DNA from: Maribacter polysiphoniae
Lineage (GTDB): Bacteria > Bacteroidota > Bacteroidia > Flavobacteriales > Flavobacteriaceae
Assembly (NCBI RefSeq): GCF_003148665.1
Contig: NZ_QGGQ01000013.1
Coordinates: 37,062-101,061 of the forward strand
DNA length: 64,000 nucleotides
Direction of reading: 5' to 3'
The notes under the pieces: model-generated
What the model saw: the letters and a program-made list of their open reading frames with translations, nothing else
Databases searched by the model: none
What the model was told of the DNA's origin: nothing
Translations under genes and position numbers: made by a program
In this document: piece by piece, positions 28,378-36,916 of the stretch
Position numbering within the stretch: the first letter of the stretch is position 1
Layout: the number at the start of each line of letters is the position of its first letter

Positions 28378-28893
28378 TTATATCCTAAACTTTACGCCAC
28401 CGGCAACTACCAATTGTCCGCCATCAATGATTACATATTTTAATTCAGCGAACGGGGTAATGCTCCCTCCTATATTAAAATTGGCACCACCGCCGAGGTT
28501 AAGTCCAAAACGCCCATCACTGGCCGAAAAGTCTCCCAAAAAACCAAGATCGTTGTCATCGTAGCTTACCTTAACGCTGGAATAATTTAGTCCTGCAATT
28601 CCGTAAACACCAATTGTTTCTTCATCCAAAAAATAATAATTGGCATTGGCATTGACTTCGAACCAGTTGATTTTCACACCGGATTCGTCTTTAGGTAGAT
28701 AATAAATAAACGAAGGCGAAATGGTCAATTTGTCAATAATTGGAAATTCCGCATTGGCACCTATTCCTATATTTTCAACTTCGGTGCCGTAGGCAAGAAA
28801 TACACCCAATTTGGTGTCGGTTTGGGCATTTACAGTGAAAGAAAATGTAAAGTACAATAAAGCTGTTGTAATAATGAGATTGATTTTTTTCAT
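28378..28893 (-). CDS. Small outer-membrane beta-barrel (OmpW/porin-like) protein
   Basis: This 171-residue protein has a signal peptide ending at TVNAQ. The rest is a regular series of amphipathic strands with Gly turns (LGVFLAYGTEVENIGIGA, KLTISPSFIYYL, VNANANYYFL, GIAGLNYSS, FGLNLGGGANFNIGG, PFAELKYVII, QLVVAGGVKFRI), ending with the aromatic/Ile beta-signal needed for BAM insertion. This suggests an eight-stranded barrel of the kind annotated as porin family or outer-membrane beta-barrel protein. A diverged paralogue lies about 1.6 kb downstream (26229-26759). Confidence 0.8.
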   Translation of the reverse strand: MKKINLIITTALLYFTFSFTVNAQTDTKLGVFLAYGTEVENIGIGANAEFPIIDKLTISPSFIYYLPKDESGVKINWFEVNANANYYFLDEETIGVYGIAGLNYSSVKVSYDDNDLGFLGDFSASDGRFGLNLGGGANFNIGGSITPFAELKYVIIDGGQLVVAGGVKFRI

Positions 28894-28976
28894 GATTTAG
28901 AATTAATGTTAAGAGTAAAAATATTTATTCGTGAAACGTGTGTTAATTTGTCATTTAAAGGATTGGGTTATTCATA

Positions 28977-30194
28977 TCAATTTTTAAAATTAAAGTTGAA
29001 GGATTGCGCTTGCGGCAAGGTTACCGAGCAGCGTTCATAAGTATAGATCATCGAGGCGCCATCTGGATTTGTGATTTCGGCCAACCTGTTTTGAGTGTCA
29101 AATAAAACAGTAGATCCCGCGCCTTCACCCTTGGTGAGGGTGAACTTTGAGCAACCTCCATCGCCCCGGCAATCTACTTTTTCTTCGGTGATATTTTCGG
29201 CTCCCCTAAAAACATCCGGGTGGTACACAAACACCCATTCTACCATTGGATAGCGATTGGGATGCACGTGGAGTTCGTAACCATTGTAAATTATGGGTTC
29301 ACTGGGCCATTCTACATTATGGTCGCCGAGCATGTCCTCATTGCCCATACTAAACATTTTTACGATGTTCTTGCCCATGTTTTTCACTTCATCAAAAGGG
29401 ATTTTGTAATAGTTTCCCTTTTCGCCAGAATAGATATAGCCATCTTTGTCCCAATACACAGGATCTGGGTTTTTACCTTTACTATGGTATTCCATGCGCA
29501 TGGCCATGGAGTCGAAATCCAAAAAGGAAATAATTTTGTCCTTTTTATGCTCCATTACCATTTTTACGTCCGTATCAAAGCTGAACTCGTTTGGAGTAAT
29601 TTTTTTACTTCTATTGTTGGCACTTTCATTATTACTAGATCTATGAAGATCACTTATTTTCACATCCTGTCCGTCTCCATCGTCTTCATCACCTTCATCA
29701 TCAATTATGAGTCCATTGCCATTGGTGTCTATGCCATTATTGGGAGTACTGTCCGGGTCTGTTGTGCTACATTTGATCAGTTCGGCAGTGGTCATAAGAT
29801 CGGTATCGTCCAAAACAATTACCATTACTGTCATAACCGCTCGCTTCCATGCATCGAGCGTGCCGACATTCCATAATTTGGTGGTTTGGTCGTAGTTGCC
29901 ATGGGTCACAGAAACATTTGTGATGCTATAACTACTGGGAAAAACTACTTTGGAAACAATGTCGTTGGATGATGCAGGGCCTTTATTGTTGACTGCAATG
30001 ATGAAAGTTACAGCACCCCCAAGTTCAGTAACCATAGGCTGGACACTATTTTGTACATGAAGGTCTGCTTCTTCATAGTTAGGCAATACTGTACTGGTAG
30101 TTTCTGTTGTTGTACAGTTTGCTTGGGCCATATTAAGGGTGCTGAGCAGCAAAAGTGTTACTATGAAGTGTTTTGTTATTATGAGAGTTTTCAT
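28977..30194 (-). CDS. Secreted DUF11-domain protein with a C-terminal DUF4412-like domain
   Basis: This 405-residue secreted protein has a signal peptide ending at MAQANC. Residues about 40-160 form a DUF11 Ig-like domain (ADLHVQNSVQPMVTELGGAVTFIIAVNNKGPASS). An acidic linker follows (IDDEGDEDDGDGQ). Residues 190-390 share order and sequence with the C-terminal domain of the neighbouring protein at 30214-31197: SFLDFDSMAMRMEYHSKG, DKDGYIYS, MVEWVFVYHPDVFRGAENI, VDCRGDGGCSKFTLTKG, GSTVLFDTQNRLAEI. The Cys pair in CRGDGGC may form a disulfide. The shared domain resembles DUF4412, but that name is uncertain. It is 16 bases before the neighbour, so one operon. Confidence 0.7.
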   Translation of the reverse strand: MKTLIITKHFIVTLLLLSTLNMAQANCTTTETTSTVLPNYEEADLHVQNSVQPMVTELGGAVTFIIAVNNKGPASSNDIVSKVVFPSSYSITNVSVTHGNYDQTTKLWNVGTLDAWKRAVMTVMVIVLDDTDLMTTAELIKCSTTDPDSTPNNGIDTNGNGLIIDDEGDEDDGDGQDVKISDLHRSSNNESANNRSKKITPNEFSFDTDVKMVMEHKKDKIISFLDFDSMAMRMEYHSKGKNPDPVYWDKDGYIYSGEKGNYYKIPFDEVKNMGKNIVKMFSMGNEDMLGDHNVEWPSEPIIYNGYELHVHPNRYPMVEWVFVYHPDVFRGAENITEEKVDCRGDGGCSKFTLTKGEGAGSTVLFDTQNRLAEITNPDGASMIYTYERCSVTLPQAQSFNFNFKN

Positions 30195-30213
30195 TTTTTT
30201 AGTTTAATGGTCA

Positions 30214-31197
30214 TCAATTGTTCTCCATTCCTTTTTTCAATAGGTCTTGCCCAAACATTTTCTTTTCAACGGCGGCCGGTACTTGTACTTCAACATTTTC
30301 GTAGAAGTATTCGATTTTTCCCTTGCCTGATTCAAAATAGGGGTCATTTTTTATGACAATGTTTATTTCAATCAATCTGTTTTGATTGTCGAACAAGATG
30401 TAGCTGCCCTCATGGCCACTCTCAACTACACTGAATTTGGTGCAATCCATACTGCCTCTACACGCTATTTGTGATTCTTTATATCTGTCAGCAATCATTT
30501 CATCCCTAAAATGTTCAGGTCGGATTACAAATGGAAAGTCTACGTGCATGAACGGATAAACAGCAAGTCCTTGTTTTTCCATGGCCTCCATCCCTTCAAA
30601 AATGCTGCCTTCGGGTAATTTATAGGCACTGGCCATCATACTGGGCGCCATCATGCTCATACCGGGCATTGCAAATAGGGACGTTTTGGTATACCGTTGC
30701 TCCCTTGGGTTATAACTGATAAAGAAACCCTCACTATCAGTATAGGATGTAAGTGGAGCCCCCGTTTCTTGATCAACATAGTCCGAGCGCATTGCAACCG
30801 CATCGGCATCAAAATAGCTTACCATATTTGATTCTTTTTGTTTATCGTATGAGGTTACCCTAACATCCGAAGTGTACCATGCCCATTTGGCATCGGTATT
30901 TTTTTTCAAGGATGGATTTTCAAACTCGGTTCCAGTCGGTATTTGTTTTTCCTTTTTGTCAAGGTTTTTTTCGGTTTCCCCAATGTTCTTGGAGTTATCT
31001 TTCTTGTCTTTCCCTCCTTTTGTAATGGAATCTATGGTATTGTTCGTGGTTTTGGACACTTCTTTGTCCGTTCTGTTTAGAATGGTCCGTTCTATTGCAT
31101 TTTCGGCTTTCTTTTTTAGTTTTTTTAGAAATTGAGCTTCGGAATTGACAACTGTAAGAAAGCAGACCAGGGTTATTATGATGTGTTTTGTTTGCAT
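30214..31197 (-). CDS. Secreted DUF4412-like protein with charged N-terminal helix
   Basis: This 327-residue protein has a signal peptide ending at NSEAQ. A strongly basic and amphipathic segment follows (FLKKLKKKAENAIERTI), then a Lys/Asn/Asp linker (residues about 45-90). This layout is common in a family of Bacteroidota secreted proteins. The C-terminal domain (SYFDADAVAMRSDYVDQETG, DSEGFFISYNPREQRY, FVIRPEHFRDE, CRGSMDCTKFSVVESGHEGS, LFDNQNRLIEI, IEYFYENVEVQVP) is homologous to the second half of the DUF11 protein next door. A Met-rich stretch (MPGMSMMAPSMMAS) is notable. Its function is unknown. Confidence 0.7.
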   Translation of the reverse strand: MQTKHIIITLVCFLTVVNSEAQFLKKLKKKAENAIERTILNRTDKEVSKTTNNTIDSITKGGKDKKDNSKNIGETEKNLDKKEKQIPTGTEFENPSLKKNTDAKWAWYTSDVRVTSYDKQKESNMVSYFDADAVAMRSDYVDQETGAPLTSYTDSEGFFISYNPREQRYTKTSLFAMPGMSMMAPSMMASAYKLPEGSIFEGMEAMEKQGLAVYPFMHVDFPFVIRPEHFRDEMIADRYKESQIACRGSMDCTKFSVVESGHEGSYILFDNQNRLIEINIVIKNDPYFESGKGKIEYFYENVEVQVPAAVEKKMFGQDLLKKGMENN

Positions 31198-31210
31198 GGG
31201 AATACAATTT

Positions 31211-32155
31211 CTAATGGGTTACTGAAAAATTATAATACAGTTTTTTGTCATCCGCCGCTGGAACTTCGGAAACGAGTATATAATTGCCAGGGGTAAGGTT
31301 TGCCTCGAAATATCCGGTGGCACCACTTGGTAGGTTGTTCATGCCTCCCAAAAAAGTAAATCCTTTTGGGGCTGGACTTCTAAGGCCCTTTGGGTTCATC
31401 CAATTCAACCATTCCAATAAATCGGGTAATTCGGCAGAATCGTCATAGCGCACCAGATTGATGTCGTGACCCAAAAAGTGTTCATATACCGTCTGGTCCT
31501 CAAATTGCACTTGAAAGATTTGATTTCCAGATGAAACACTGTCCTTCAGTACGATGCCTTTTGTACTGGATATGTTGATTTGGGCAGTTGCTTTTGGAGG
31601 TTGAAGTAACGTTTTGTCTTCCGTTACAATAATTTGCTTGTACATACCATGGCTGGTATGCCAAGTTCCATCCATCATTTTTACATAGCATTCCATAATA
31701 TAAAGGCCAGGTTCAAGATAGACGGTGCTTTTTGCCGTATTTTCAGGGGAAATAAGTCCAGTACCTCCCATGTACCTCACTTTTTGAAACCATTCCGGCA
31801 ACTTGCCAAAAGCCTGTATGGCATTGTCCATATCACCGTCCATAATAAGTTTCATACCCTCTGCGAATGGGGGAAGGATATCGTTTTCGGTATCCACCAC
31901 GGTTTTACCTGCGGGATATAGATCCAGTAATATAAAATGGACTTCCGCGGATTCATTTTTATAGGTCAACGTGTTCCAGCCGGAGTTAAGGGTGTCTTTT
32001 GAGACAAACTCCATACCACGGGTAAGGATGTTGACCAAACCGGATTCCTCTAGTGTTATATGGGATTGGGTTGGCTCTGGGACTTCAGGTTTTTTCTGAT
32101 CGGTCTTGCATCCCGCCAATAACACCAATACTAGGGCTAATGAGTAATACTTCAT
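31211..32155 (-). CDS. Hypothetical lipoprotein with cupredoxin-like beta domains
   Basis: I place the start at MKYYSLALVLVLLAGC, which gives an ideal SPII signal; an in-frame upstream start at 32227 adds 24 unlikely residues. The mature protein has two beta-sandwich-like halves: the first with GWNTLTYKNESAEVHFILLDL and LEPGLYIMECYVKMMDGTWHTSHGM, the second with GATGYFEANLTPGNYILVSEVPAADDKKLYYNFSV. The pattern 'sandwich, G-L-Y-x-x-E-C, H..HGM' resembles cupredoxin-like domains, with possible metal ligands H, C and M in YIMECY/TWHTSHGM. Metal binding is inferred. It is the first gene of the minus-strand secreted block, facing the LytTR regulator. Confidence 0.65.
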   Translation of the reverse strand: MKYYSLALVLVLLAGCKTDQKKPEVPEPTQSHITLEESGLVNILTRGMEFVSKDTLNSGWNTLTYKNESAEVHFILLDLYPAGKTVVDTENDILPPFAEGMKLIMDGDMDNAIQAFGKLPEWFQKVRYMGGTGLISPENTAKSTVYLEPGLYIMECYVKMMDGTWHTSHGMYKQIIVTEDKTLLQPPKATAQINISSTKGIVLKDSVSSGNQIFQVQFEDQTVYEHFLGHDINLVRYDDSAELPDLLEWLNWMNPKGLRSPAPKGFTFLGGMNNLPSGATGYFEANLTPGNYILVSEVPAADDKKLYYNFSVTH

Positions 32156-32457
32156 CCTATTAATTATGTTTTGTATCCAAAGCAATTCGGATACTGGGTT
32201 GATAAAAAATGTAAGGGGGAAGTCCAAACAAGTTATAAAATGAAAAAGGTTATAAGATTCGCAATTTATATTTTACAGGTGTGGATTTGTGGTTGGTAGG
32301 TATTCTCGGATAAATTGAAAGGAGGCATATGTAGGGGGTTAGTTTACCAACAATGGCATTTATATTACCGTTTACCCTAATAGGCTGCCCGACAATGGAT
32401 TGGCCACACAAGTTCCAATACATTTTCTTATCTTTAAGTAACATACCATTGTGCTCC

Positions 32458-33195
32458 ATGATAAAGTCCATAATCGTAGATGATGAATACAACGCCATTA
32501 AGAATCTAAAATGGGAGATTGACCAATTTTGTAAGGATGTTCAGGTTATTGAAGCGTTTACCAATCCTGTTGAAGCCATTTCGGCCATTAATTACCTAAA
32601 GCCCGATTGTGTTTTCTTGGATATTGAAATGCCTGAAATGGACGGTTTTGAGATGCTTGCCTCCCTGCATTATCGCGATTTCGATTTGATTATTACTTCG
32701 GCTTATGATAATTATGCGATCAAGGCATTTAGGCAACATGCCATGGATTATTTATTGAAACCGATAGATTCCGATGATCTAAAGGAAGTCCTGGATAGGA
32801 TACGCAGTAATAAGAAACACAATATTCTGGGTGCCGAGCTTAAAAATATGCTGGACGATTGGAATCCCAAAAAGATGACCAAAGTAGCCCTACCCTTATT
32901 GGGCAAGACGCTTTTTGTGTTTAAGGGAAACATTCTGTACTGTAAATCTGACGGTAGTTATTGCGAAGTGGTTTTTAATGATGGCAAAAAGGAAGTAATG
33001 AGCAAAAAACTAAAGGAAATGGAAGAACTGTTGGGCAAAGGTTTTTTTAGATTGCATAATTCTTACCTGATACGTTTGGATGCGGTAAAGGAGTATGTGA
33101 ACCATCAGGGATACTATGTAGTGCTTGAGGATGGGAGCACCATACCGGTCTCGCGGTCAAAAAAACAACAATTGTTACAATTGCTGAATGGTTGA
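32458..33195 (+). CDS. LytTR-family response regulator
   Basis: This 245-residue regulator has a receiver domain with the acidic pair VDDE at 7-10, phosphoacceptor D55 in FLDIEMPEMDG, the conserved Ser/Thr region ITSAYDNYAIKAF and Lys in LLKPID. A C-terminal LytTR DNA-binding domain follows (from about 150: ILYCKSDGSYCEVVF, FFRLHNSYLIRLDAVKEY, GSTIPVSRSKKQQL). I chose the ATG at 32458, directly before IKSIIVDDE; a longer frame from 32353 adds 35 non-homologous residues. Its stop overlaps the histidine kinase start by 8 bases. It faces the secreted-protein block and is a candidate regulator of it. Confidence 0.93.
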   Translation: MIKSIIVDDEYNAIKNLKWEIDQFCKDVQVIEAFTNPVEAISAINYLKPDCVFLDIEMPEMDGFEMLASLHYRDFDLIITSAYDNYAIKAFRQHAMDYLLKPIDSDDLKEVLDRIRSNKKHNILGAELKNMLDDWNPKKMTKVALPLLGKTLFVFKGNILYCKSDGSYCEVVFNDGKKEVMSKKLKEMEELLGKGFFRLHNSYLIRLDAVKEYVNHQGYYVVLEDGSTIPVSRSKKQQLLQLLNG

Positions 33196-34702
33196 AAAGG
33201 ACTTAGGACAAAGCTACTTGGAGTATTTTTACGAGTACCCCATTCAAAATGGGTTTCTAATGTTCACCCTAGGAGCGCTCTTTATACTCACCGTATATCA
33301 TTTTTTACTTTATTTTCAACAGAAGGATAAGCTTTATCTCCTCTATAGCGGATATACTTTTTTTATAATACTCTCACAACTGCACCTTTTGGATGGGGGA
33401 TTCTTGGTAGAACTCTTTTTACCGGTCAAGAATATTTTTGCATACCCCATGGTGTATACCGAGGTTTATTATTGTCTGTATGTAATATTCGCCTTTAGGT
33501 TCCTGAACATTAAGGAGCAACTACCCCGCTGGTACAAATATTGTCTTTGGGCTTTGTATGTCATCATTGCTTATTGTATGGTATTGTTGATCATTCATTT
33601 TTTTACGGGTAGTTTTACACTTTTACTAAAGGGGTATTTTGGCTTTACCGTTATGATGAGTGTGCTTGGGCTTGTCATCTATATCCCGTTTTTTAAAATT
33701 GGTAGCCCACTGAAGTATTATATGATTTTTGGGTCATTTTGCTTGTTCCTTTTTTCAGTGGTGTCATTATTGATTTATCTGGACTTAGGGCAAAAGGGAA
33801 TGTCCCAGGAACCTTCCTATAGCGTGCTATACGTTGGTTTTTTATTGGAGAACATCCTTTTTTCATTGGGTTTGGGCCATAAGCAAAAGCTTATTTTGAA
33901 TGAACGGAACAGCTCCCAGGAAAAGCTTATAAGACAGCTGAGGGAAAATGAGGATCTTCGTGGAAAAGTGCAACAGCAATTGGAGCAACAGGTAAAGACC
34001 ATGAGCCTTGAGGCCGAGGCGGAAAGGCTAAAATCGCTAAAAGTCAATTTTGAAAAGGAATTGGCAGAACTTAAATTACTGGCCCTTCGCAGCCAGATGA
34101 ACCCACATTTTATCTTTAATTCCCTGAATTCCATAAAACGTTATATCATTGACAATGACAAAGGGAAAGCCGTCTATTATATGAATAAGTTTTCCAAACT
34201 TATACGAAGAATCTTGTCTTCCACTATGGAAAAGGAGTCTAGCTTGACCGAGGAATTGGAAACCATGAAGCTATACGTATATATTGAGAATATTCGTTTT
34301 AATGGTAAGCTCGATTTTAAAATTGAAGTAGCGGATGATGTTAATACGGGTATGGTCAAAATCCCTTCATTATTGTTACAGCCCTTTCTTGAGAATGCCA
34401 TTTGGCACGGTCTGTCCCCTAAAAAAGTAAACATGTGCTTGATCATTCGTATCGCTAAATCGGCCCATGGGTCTATTCATATTGAAATCATGGATAATGG
34501 TATTGGTCGGGAACGATCCCAAGAGTTGAAAAAAAGAAGAATACACGATCGCCCCTCGGTAGGTATCAACCTGTCTAAAGAACGATTAATGCACTTCTGT
34601 ACAAAATATGTACAAGAGGGAATCATAACCATAGAAGATGGGGTAAGTGAACAAGGGAATCCCGAAGGGACAAAGGTCATTATTGGGTTGCCCGTAGAAT
34701 AA
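33188..34702 (+). CDS. LytS-type membrane sensor histidine kinase
   Basis: This 504-residue kinase has about seven hydrophobic helices in the first 225 residues (7TMR-DISM-like, without an obvious extracytoplasmic sensor domain) and a coiled coil at about 235-295. The His_kinase domain places the phosphorylated His near 306 in RSQMNPHFIFNSLNSIKRYI. The ATPase part has the N box ENAIWHGLSPK and the G box MDNGIGRERS, with GxxLSKERL near the end. It overlaps the LytTR regulator gene and is its cognate kinase. Signal and target genes are unknown. Confidence 0.92.
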   Translation: MVEKDLGQSYLEYFYEYPIQNGFLMFTLGALFILTVYHFLLYFQQKDKLYLLYSGYTFFIILSQLHLLDGGFLVELFLPVKNIFAYPMVYTEVYYCLYVIFAFRFLNIKEQLPRWYKYCLWALYVIIAYCMVLLIIHFFTGSFTLLLKGYFGFTVMMSVLGLVIYIPFFKIGSPLKYYMIFGSFCLFLFSVVSLLIYLDLGQKGMSQEPSYSVLYVGFLLENILFSLGLGHKQKLILNERNSSQEKLIRQLRENEDLRGKVQQQLEQQVKTMSLEAEAERLKSLKVNFEKELAELKLLALRSQMNPHFIFNSLNSIKRYIIDNDKGKAVYYMNKFSKLIRRILSSTMEKESSLTEELETMKLYVYIENIRFNGKLDFKIEVADDVNTGMVKIPSLLLQPFLENAIWHGLSPKKVNMCLIIRIAKSAHGSIHIEIMDNGIGRERSQELKKRRIHDRPSVGINLSKERLMHFCTKYVQEGIITIEDGVSEQGNPEGTKVIIGLPVE

Positions 34703-35237
34703 CCACTAGTCTGGCTGTATCACTTTCTGGCCTCGGTAGGTAAAGGAAATGATAAAGTTTGAGCTATTTGCCGATACAATACCTTCTTTTGCCCGTAAAC
34801 ATTGGGGTAGGGGATTTAGAGGTTGAAAATAGGTGAACACTTTTGTTTTCTTTTAATAGAGTGATGCATTCCATGTCACCTCTATAAATGACATCAATAT
34901 TTTTGATGTAAAACCTAATATATAATCAAACCAACATAAAAGAATAAGTGAACTTTCGAAAAAAATTGAAGAAAAAGGAGAGAATAGTCGCAACTCTATT
35001 TAAACAATATTTTGGTTTTCACAATTATAGGGAGGGACTCACCATAGAATGTTACGATTCTGAAACTCATGCTGGATTTAGAGGTAACAAACATCAAACT
35101 TATGGAGTTGGTGGACAGGTCCATTACAAACCTCCATTGGATAAGGAAATATTATAAATAGGTTACGTTTCTACTTAGCATATAAAGAATCCGCTCTAAT
35201 CTTATTTTGTATTGGCCCGACCTTCACATTATATAAT
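34703..35237. other. 535-base mostly non-coding gap with one doubtful small ORF
   Basis: This separates the histidine kinase gene and the convergent Pycsar-effector-like gene. Apart from the 69-codon frame at 34948-35157, listed separately, there is no coding signal, tRNA or strong terminator hairpin. The composition is AT-rich. Confidence 0.4.
34948..35157 (+). CDS. Doubtful small ORF, 69 codons
   Basis: The frame starts with GTG and has no clear ribosome binding site. The N-terminus is very basic (NFRKKLKKKERI), followed by VATLFKQYFGFHNYREGLTI, then a Gly/His-rich end (GFRGNKHQTYGVGGQVHYK). It has no signal or TM segment, and I recognise no family. It could be a small basic cytoplasmic protein, a fragment of a decayed gene, or chance. 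Codon composition looks plausible but the length is within what random AT-rich sequence allows. Confidence 0.25.
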   Translation: MNFRKKLKKKERIVATLFKQYFGFHNYREGLTIECYDSETHAGFRGNKHQTYGVGGQVHYKPPLDKEIL

Positions 35238-35873
35238 TTACGATACTTGAAACATACCACCAAAAAACACATGGCAAACAATAAACCCGATAACCGAAAG
35301 AATAATCCCGATTAGAAAAATATCAAAAGATTTTCGCAATAATTTAAATTTTCGATCAATTGTTTTACCTAGATGAAAGGTATCCTTGGCTATGGTCCTA
35401 TAGAGTTCATCGCCTTGATTGATCAATCCTGTTAACTCATTAATGTAATCAACTTCGCCCATTTCATGGAAATTTCCATAAAACATCAAATTATTCGATT
35501 CCCTTCCACCATGTTTGAGCTCCGGTCGTGTTGCAAAAATTGCATAGGCAATGGAGATTAGATTAGTGGTCAATATCATTACCGCAGGAAAAATAAGATG
35601 CGGATCCTTATCTAACTGACTTAAGACAGTGCCAATTACAATAGAAAGAATCAGTGCATTGATGGAAATAAGAATATTCGATTTCCTATCTATCATCGTA
35701 TTAAGGGTATACTGATTTTTTGAAACGAGGCGAAACAGGGTTTCTGCACCGCGTTCTGCACGAGGTTCGACCTTGGCCAATTTCTTTTTTAGCGCTTTTA
35801 GCTGTTCTTTGTCAATATTCAATTCTGTCCTTAAGTAGGCATCTTTTGCTTTTTCTATATTCTTTTCCCCCAT
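35238..35873 (-). CDS. Stand-alone Pycsar-type transmembrane effector (DUF5706-like)
   Basis: This 211-residue membrane protein matches from memory the effector domain of Pycsar anti-phage systems: GAETLFRLVSKNQYTLNTMIDRKSNILISINALIL (about 39-73), then LDKDPHLIFPAVMILTTNLISIAYAIFATRPE, NNLMFYGNFHEM, and a last helix FLIGIILSVIGFIVCHVFF. Three to four TM helices are visible. In Pycsar a cCMP/cUMP signal triggers such proteins to damage the inner membrane. Flavobacterial relatives often carry an HD domain, which is absent here. No nucleotide cyclase is seen within this window. It is 11 bases downstream of the beta-barrel gene on the same strand. Confidence 0.75.
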   Translation of the reverse strand: MGEKNIEKAKDAYLRTELNIDKEQLKALKKKLAKVEPRAERGAETLFRLVSKNQYTLNTMIDRKSNILISINALILSIVIGTVLSQLDKDPHLIFPAVMILTTNLISIAYAIFATRPELKHGGRESNNLMFYGNFHEMGEVDYINELTGLINQGDELYRTIAKDTFHLGKTIDRKFKLLRKSFDIFLIGIILSVIGFIVCHVFFGGMFQVS

Positions 35874-35884
35874 ACTAAATAGTT

Positions 35885-36769
35885 TTAAATTTTGAATCGT
35901 ATCCCTGACCTAAAATAATAGGTATTATTTTTATTTACAGAGATTATGGAATTGTTTTTTCTATCCTTTAAGGTAGCACTACTGTTCAAAATATTGGAAA
36001 CATTCAAGTAAAGTTCTAGATGGTCAGTGAATTTGTATTCATATCGTAGGCCGCCGATGATGATTGACATATTTATCTTATCTGCTATTTCATCGCTATT
36101 CACAAGCAAACCATCTTGAATATTGGAGGTGAAACCATCAAGTTCTGCAACTAACTTAAACCTGGATTTTTTTGAGAGGTGGTATTGTAGATTAGATTTA
36201 GGCACCCCTAGTTTATAAGACCAATTGGGATGGAATTTTCTGTAATAACTTATGAATGGCAATGGAAAGGGTATTCCCCTATTTCCTGAATAGGAAACAC
36301 CTAAAATTAACTGATAGGGTTTGGCTACTTTATCATCATGTCGCTTGTCTTTAATAAAAACAATATCCCCAGAAAAAACGGCATCCTCAAAAGAAAGGTT
36401 TTTAACCAAATTGGAGCTGAAACCTGGTGTAAACCTAGCGCCAAATCGCCAATTTTCATTCATTTTAAAGGTATATCCTATGTTTAAGTCCAATAGCTGA
36501 AAGTCCTCAATGGTATTAATATCAAAATCTTCAATGCCGCTGTCAAATGACAATTCTATTTTGCTATAGTCTAGTCCCACCAAGAAAAAGCTACCCTCAT
36601 TTACCTTAATAGGATAGTTGAACAATCCTCTCAATCTGTCATAACCAACATCGGAATTTCCTTTGGGGAGACGGGTATAATCAATTTTAGCAAGATCGGA
36701 TAATTGAGCTGAGCAATTGCCTATGCCAATAAAAAGAATGATTAGAAGTTTCAATGTGTTGTATCTCAT
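35885..36769 (-). CDS. DUF6268-like outer-membrane beta-barrel protein
   Basis: This 294-residue protein has a signal peptide ending at GNCSAQ. The mature part is a series of alternating amphipathic strands (SFFLVGLDYSKIELSF, LDLNIGYTFKMNENWRFGARFTPGFSS, YQLILGVSYSGNRGIPFPLPFISYYRKFHPNWSYKLGVPKSNLQY, GGLRYEYKFTDHLELYLNVSNIL) ending in the beta-signal YYFRSGIRFKI. The PLPFISYYRKF and LGVPKSNLQY blocks fit the DUF6268 family. It is the first gene of a two-gene unit with the Pycsar-type effector. Whether the pair works together is unknown. Confidence 0.78.
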   Translation of the reverse strand: MRYNTLKLLIILFIGIGNCSAQLSDLAKIDYTRLPKGNSDVGYDRLRGLFNYPIKVNEGSFFLVGLDYSKIELSFDSGIEDFDINTIEDFQLLDLNIGYTFKMNENWRFGARFTPGFSSNLVKNLSFEDAVFSGDIVFIKDKRHDDKVAKPYQLILGVSYSGNRGIPFPLPFISYYRKFHPNWSYKLGVPKSNLQYHLSKKSRFKLVAELDGFTSNIQDGLLVNSDEIADKINMSIIIGGLRYEYKFTDHLELYLNVSNILNSSATLKDRKNNSIISVNKNNTYYFRSGIRFKI

Positions 36770-36916
36770 TATTTATCTAGAATTCTGAAAAGGACAACCA
36801 ATCCTAAATATTAGGGTTTTCTTGGTATTTGGAAATTACCTTCATAATCGATTGGTGAAATTAGCCTCAAGAACAATCCGCTCCGTAGAAATGAAGTGTG
36901 TTCATGTGGTTTTGTA

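Noticed and set aside
29220-29876. A 218-codon open frame on the plus strand.
   Set aside because: It lies fully antisense to the DUF11 protein gene, whose domains and signal peptide are clear; the frame is a shadow rich in His/Ile/Val.
34766-34781. A 15-base string (TATTTGCCGATACAA) shared with the mnmE 3' end at about 51415-51429.
   Set aside because: In 64 kb of AT-rich DNA several 15-base matches are expected by chance, and the flanks do not match.
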